Origin: Maricaulis sp048269565
GTDB taxonomy: Bacteria; Pseudomonadota; Alphaproteobacteria; Caulobacterales; Maricaulaceae
Direction: 5' to 3'
DNA: 64,000 nt
Assembly (NCBI RefSeq): GCF_048269565.1
Contig: NZ_JBLXIK010000004.1
Span: forward strand, 186,001-250,000
Shown: positions 62,876 through 64,000 of the stretch, one piece after another
Position numbering within the stretch: the stretch's first letter is position 1
Layout: the number at the start of each line of letters is the position of its first letter
Translations under genes and position numbers: made by a program
Notes under the pieces: generated by a model
What the model was told of the DNA's origin: nothing
The model's database searches: none
The model's input: only the letters and a program-made list of their open reading frames with translations

Positions 62876-62903
62876 AAAAACCCCTCGGCCGAAGGCAGAG
62901 GGG
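62876..62903 (-). terminator. Intrinsic terminator in the phoH leader (attenuator or small-RNA end)
   Basis: On the minus strand CCCCTC-T-GCC-TTC-GGC-C-GAGGGG is followed by UUUUU. It ends 21 bases before the phoH ATG, and the phoH ribosome site (GGAGAG) lies after it. No protein gene precedes it on this strand, so the RNA it ends is either the phoH leader or an independent small RNA starting near 63055. Confidence 0.75.
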
Positions 62904-63070
62904 CAACAAATAGCTTGCGACGGGAATGATTCGGACGAATCCGGCAGGCAGGGCCGTGGGGCACCAGTTTCTGGCGGGCTGGGGTGCAGACTGTCCATGA
63001 CGTCTGATCAGGCCTTCCGTCCGGCGTTACCGAAACGATTGCGAGGCAGCGCCCCGAATCGCAGCTACAG
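62904..63070 (-). ncRNA. Candidate leader or small RNA upstream of phoH
   Basis: The 243 bases between the leader terminator and the carbonic anhydrase gene have no convincing reading frame. On the minus strand CGTTGA is followed after 17 bases by TACACT near 63080-63075, and the -10 block GCTACACT matches 6 of 8 positions of the alphaproteobacterial -10 element. A transcript of about 180-195 bases would end at the terminator at 62876-62903. I do not recognise a known RNA family in it. Confidence 0.35.
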
Positions 63071-63146
63071 TGTGAGTGTAGCGTGATGAATCAAATCTCA
63101 ACGCGCGCGTCGCGAAAATTTCATCGAATTCTTCAGGGAGACAGAC

Positions 63147-63677
63147 ATGGCCATTTATGCGTTGGGTGATTCCCGGCCGGAACTTCCGGGCGATGACCAG
63201 TATTGGGTCGCCCCCGATGCCAGCGTGATGGGACGTGTGATCCTGCGCGAGAATGCCAGTGTCTGGTATGGCGCGGTGGTGCGCGGGGACAATGATCCGA
63301 TTGAAATCGGTGAGGATTCCAATGTCCAGGATCTCTCGGTCCTGCACACCGATGTCGGCGCGCCGCTGACGATCGGCAAGGGCGTGACCATTGGGCACCG
63401 GGTGATGTTGCACGGATGCACGATCGGCGACTATTCGCTGATCGGGATCGGCTCGACTATCCTCAACGGGGCGGTGATCGGGAAAAACTGCATTATCGGT
63501 GCCCACACATTGATCACCGAGGGCAAGGTCATCCCCGATAATTCACTCGTCGTCGGCTCGCCGGGCCGCGTCATGAAGACGCTGGGCGAGGACATGGCGG
63601 AGATTTTGAAGGCCTCCGCCGATCATTATGTCGAGAACTGGAAACGCCACAAAGCCGAGCTGCGCCGAATCGACTGA
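63147..63677 (+). CDS. Gamma carbonic anhydrase family protein
   Basis: A 176-residue left-handed beta-helix protein of the gamma-CA/YrdA/PaaY group. The three zinc His ligands are His67 (VLHTDVG), His84 and His89 (TIGHRVMLHGC). The Arg and Asp that shape the trimer interface (VVRGDNDPIEIG) are present. It lacks the proton-shuttle loop of Cam, so it may be a weak or non-canonical anhydrase or thioesterase-like protein. The ATG at 63147 follows AGGGAG. Confidence 0.9.
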   Translation: MAIYALGDSRPELPGDDQYWVAPDASVMGRVILRENASVWYGAVVRGDNDPIEIGEDSNVQDLSVLHTDVGAPLTIGKGVTIGHRVMLHGCTIGDYSLIGIGSTILNGAVIGKNCIIGAHTLITEGKVIPDNSLVVGSPGRVMKTLGEDMAEILKASADHYVENWKRHKAELRRID

Positions 63678-63749
63678 TTCGATCCGGCCTGGAAACCGTG
63701 TCTGAAGCCGATTCATCAGATGGAAAATGGTGAAGCGGCTCAGGTTTTT

Positions 63750-63806
63750 GAGCGGTCGCATTTTCGAACCGCAAAACCGGTTCCCACTTTTGCTGAAAAT
63801 GCTCTA
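63750..63806. repeat. RIME-like palindromic intergenic repeat
   Basis: GCATTTTC (63758-63765) and GAAAATGC (63795-63802) form the outer stem; GAACC/GGTTC inside form a second. The core CAAAACCGGTTCCCACTTTT is characteristic of short palindromic repeats spread through alphaproteobacterial genomes (RIME-like). Its right end overlaps the stop codon of the minus-strand gene at the window edge. Confidence 0.65.
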
Positions 63807-64000
63807 GTTGGCGCGGCCCCAGAGATTGCGGATGTTTTCGTCGGCATCGCGTCCCAGATTGAACCAGGCGGCGCGATCATGGGTGGCGTCGATAATCAGC
63901 AGGCGATCATCGCGATCGAGAATGTGGCTGAGCTCATTGCGCAGCACGGCGGCCGTGGTCGGCCCGCGCAGCAGCCAGGTGCCCGGCGTGATCTGTTCCA
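63804..64000 (-). CDS. C-terminal part of an uncharacterised protein, possibly SinR/Cas2-like (partial)
   Basis: The minus-strand frame from the right edge reads 65 codons and stops at TAG (63806-63804), just beside the RIME-like repeat. The residues include TWLLRGPTTAAVLRNELSHI and DDRLLIIDATHDRAAW. The pattern W-x-x-x-x-x-T/S then a helix, then D-x-L-L-I and A-W resembles the end of the ferredoxin-fold SinR/VapD/Cas2-like family. The start lies outside the window, so this is a weak call. Confidence 0.45.
   Translation of the reverse strand, partial: EQITPGTWLLRGPTTAAVLRNELSHILDRDDRLLIIDATHDRAAWFNLGRDADENIRNLWGRAN

Overview
The window is a high-GC (about 64%) bacterial chromosome segment from an alphaproteobacterium. 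It most resembles the Maricaulales/Caulobacterales/Hyphomonadales side of the class. This rests on gene order and family content: alaS near icd, a purC/purS/purQ/purL block with bolA and a monothiol glutaredoxin nearby, an F1-ATPase zeta (DUF1476) gene divergent from purC, cysE followed by DUF3126, and a rpsD promoter of the alphaproteobacterial type. No organism name can be proved from sequence reading alone. Coding density is very high. I found no insertion sequences, no prophage and no CRISPR array; most of the window is core chromosome with a few accessory cassettes.

Layout. 1-5.9 kb: alaS, an NTF2-like protein, NADP-isocitrate dehydrogenase (icd) and a TrmJ-type RNA methyltransferase. 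5.9-9.9 kb: a minus-strand group of a serine hydrolase, an MBOAT O-acyltransferase and an AlgX/AlgJ-like partner. 10-11.4 kb: rpsD with a clear promoter and terminator, then a probable lipoprotein. 11.4-13.3 kb: DUF427, then bolA, an aldo/keto reductase and grxD in a tight minus-strand operon. 13.4-15.6 kb: a plus-strand block of a YHS protein, an M28 peptidase and an isoprenylcysteine-methyltransferase-like protein. 15.6-22.8 kb: purine biosynthesis (purL, purQ, purS, purC, purB) with the ATPase zeta subunit, a thioredoxin and a PNPOx-like protein. 23-29.4 kb: threonine synthase, a YtcJ-like amidohydrolase, radC, map and a second M28 lipoprotein peptidase.

29.6-31.9 kb: a three-gene operon of a membrane protein and a DesK/DesR-like two-component system. 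31.9-40.6 kb: thioesterase, sfsA, CinA-like domain protein, a SERCA-like P-type ATPase, a YfbK-like VWA protein, tRNA-Leu(UAA) followed by a 91-bp tandem repeat array, and a CBS-containing site-2 protease. 40.6-45 kb: a soluble dual-PAS chemoreceptor and a probable copper uptake pair (TonB-dependent receptor plus DUF2946). 45-50.5 kb: AlkA-like glycosylase, a ParDE toxin-antitoxin module, nitronate monooxygenase, HAD phosphatase, divergent ald/lrp and queF.

50.7-56.5 kb: nitroreductase, a TetR regulator and an RND efflux operon whose promoter carries a 21-bp palindrome. The core of that palindrome recurs upstream of the nitronate monooxygenase gene about 6 kb away. 56.5-61.1 kb: Nudix hydrolase, cysE, DUF3126 and an osmoprotectant-type ABC transporter with a fused permease/binding protein. 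61.2-64 kb: a lipoprotein, phoH with an intrinsic terminator just upstream of its start, a gamma-class carbonic anhydrase, a RIME-like repeat and the end of a possible SinR/Cas2-like gene.

The best leads for something new are the shared TetR-type operator, the phoH leader or small RNA, the tRNA-linked tandem array, the membrane protein/two-component operon, and the RND pump with an altered proton-relay motif.
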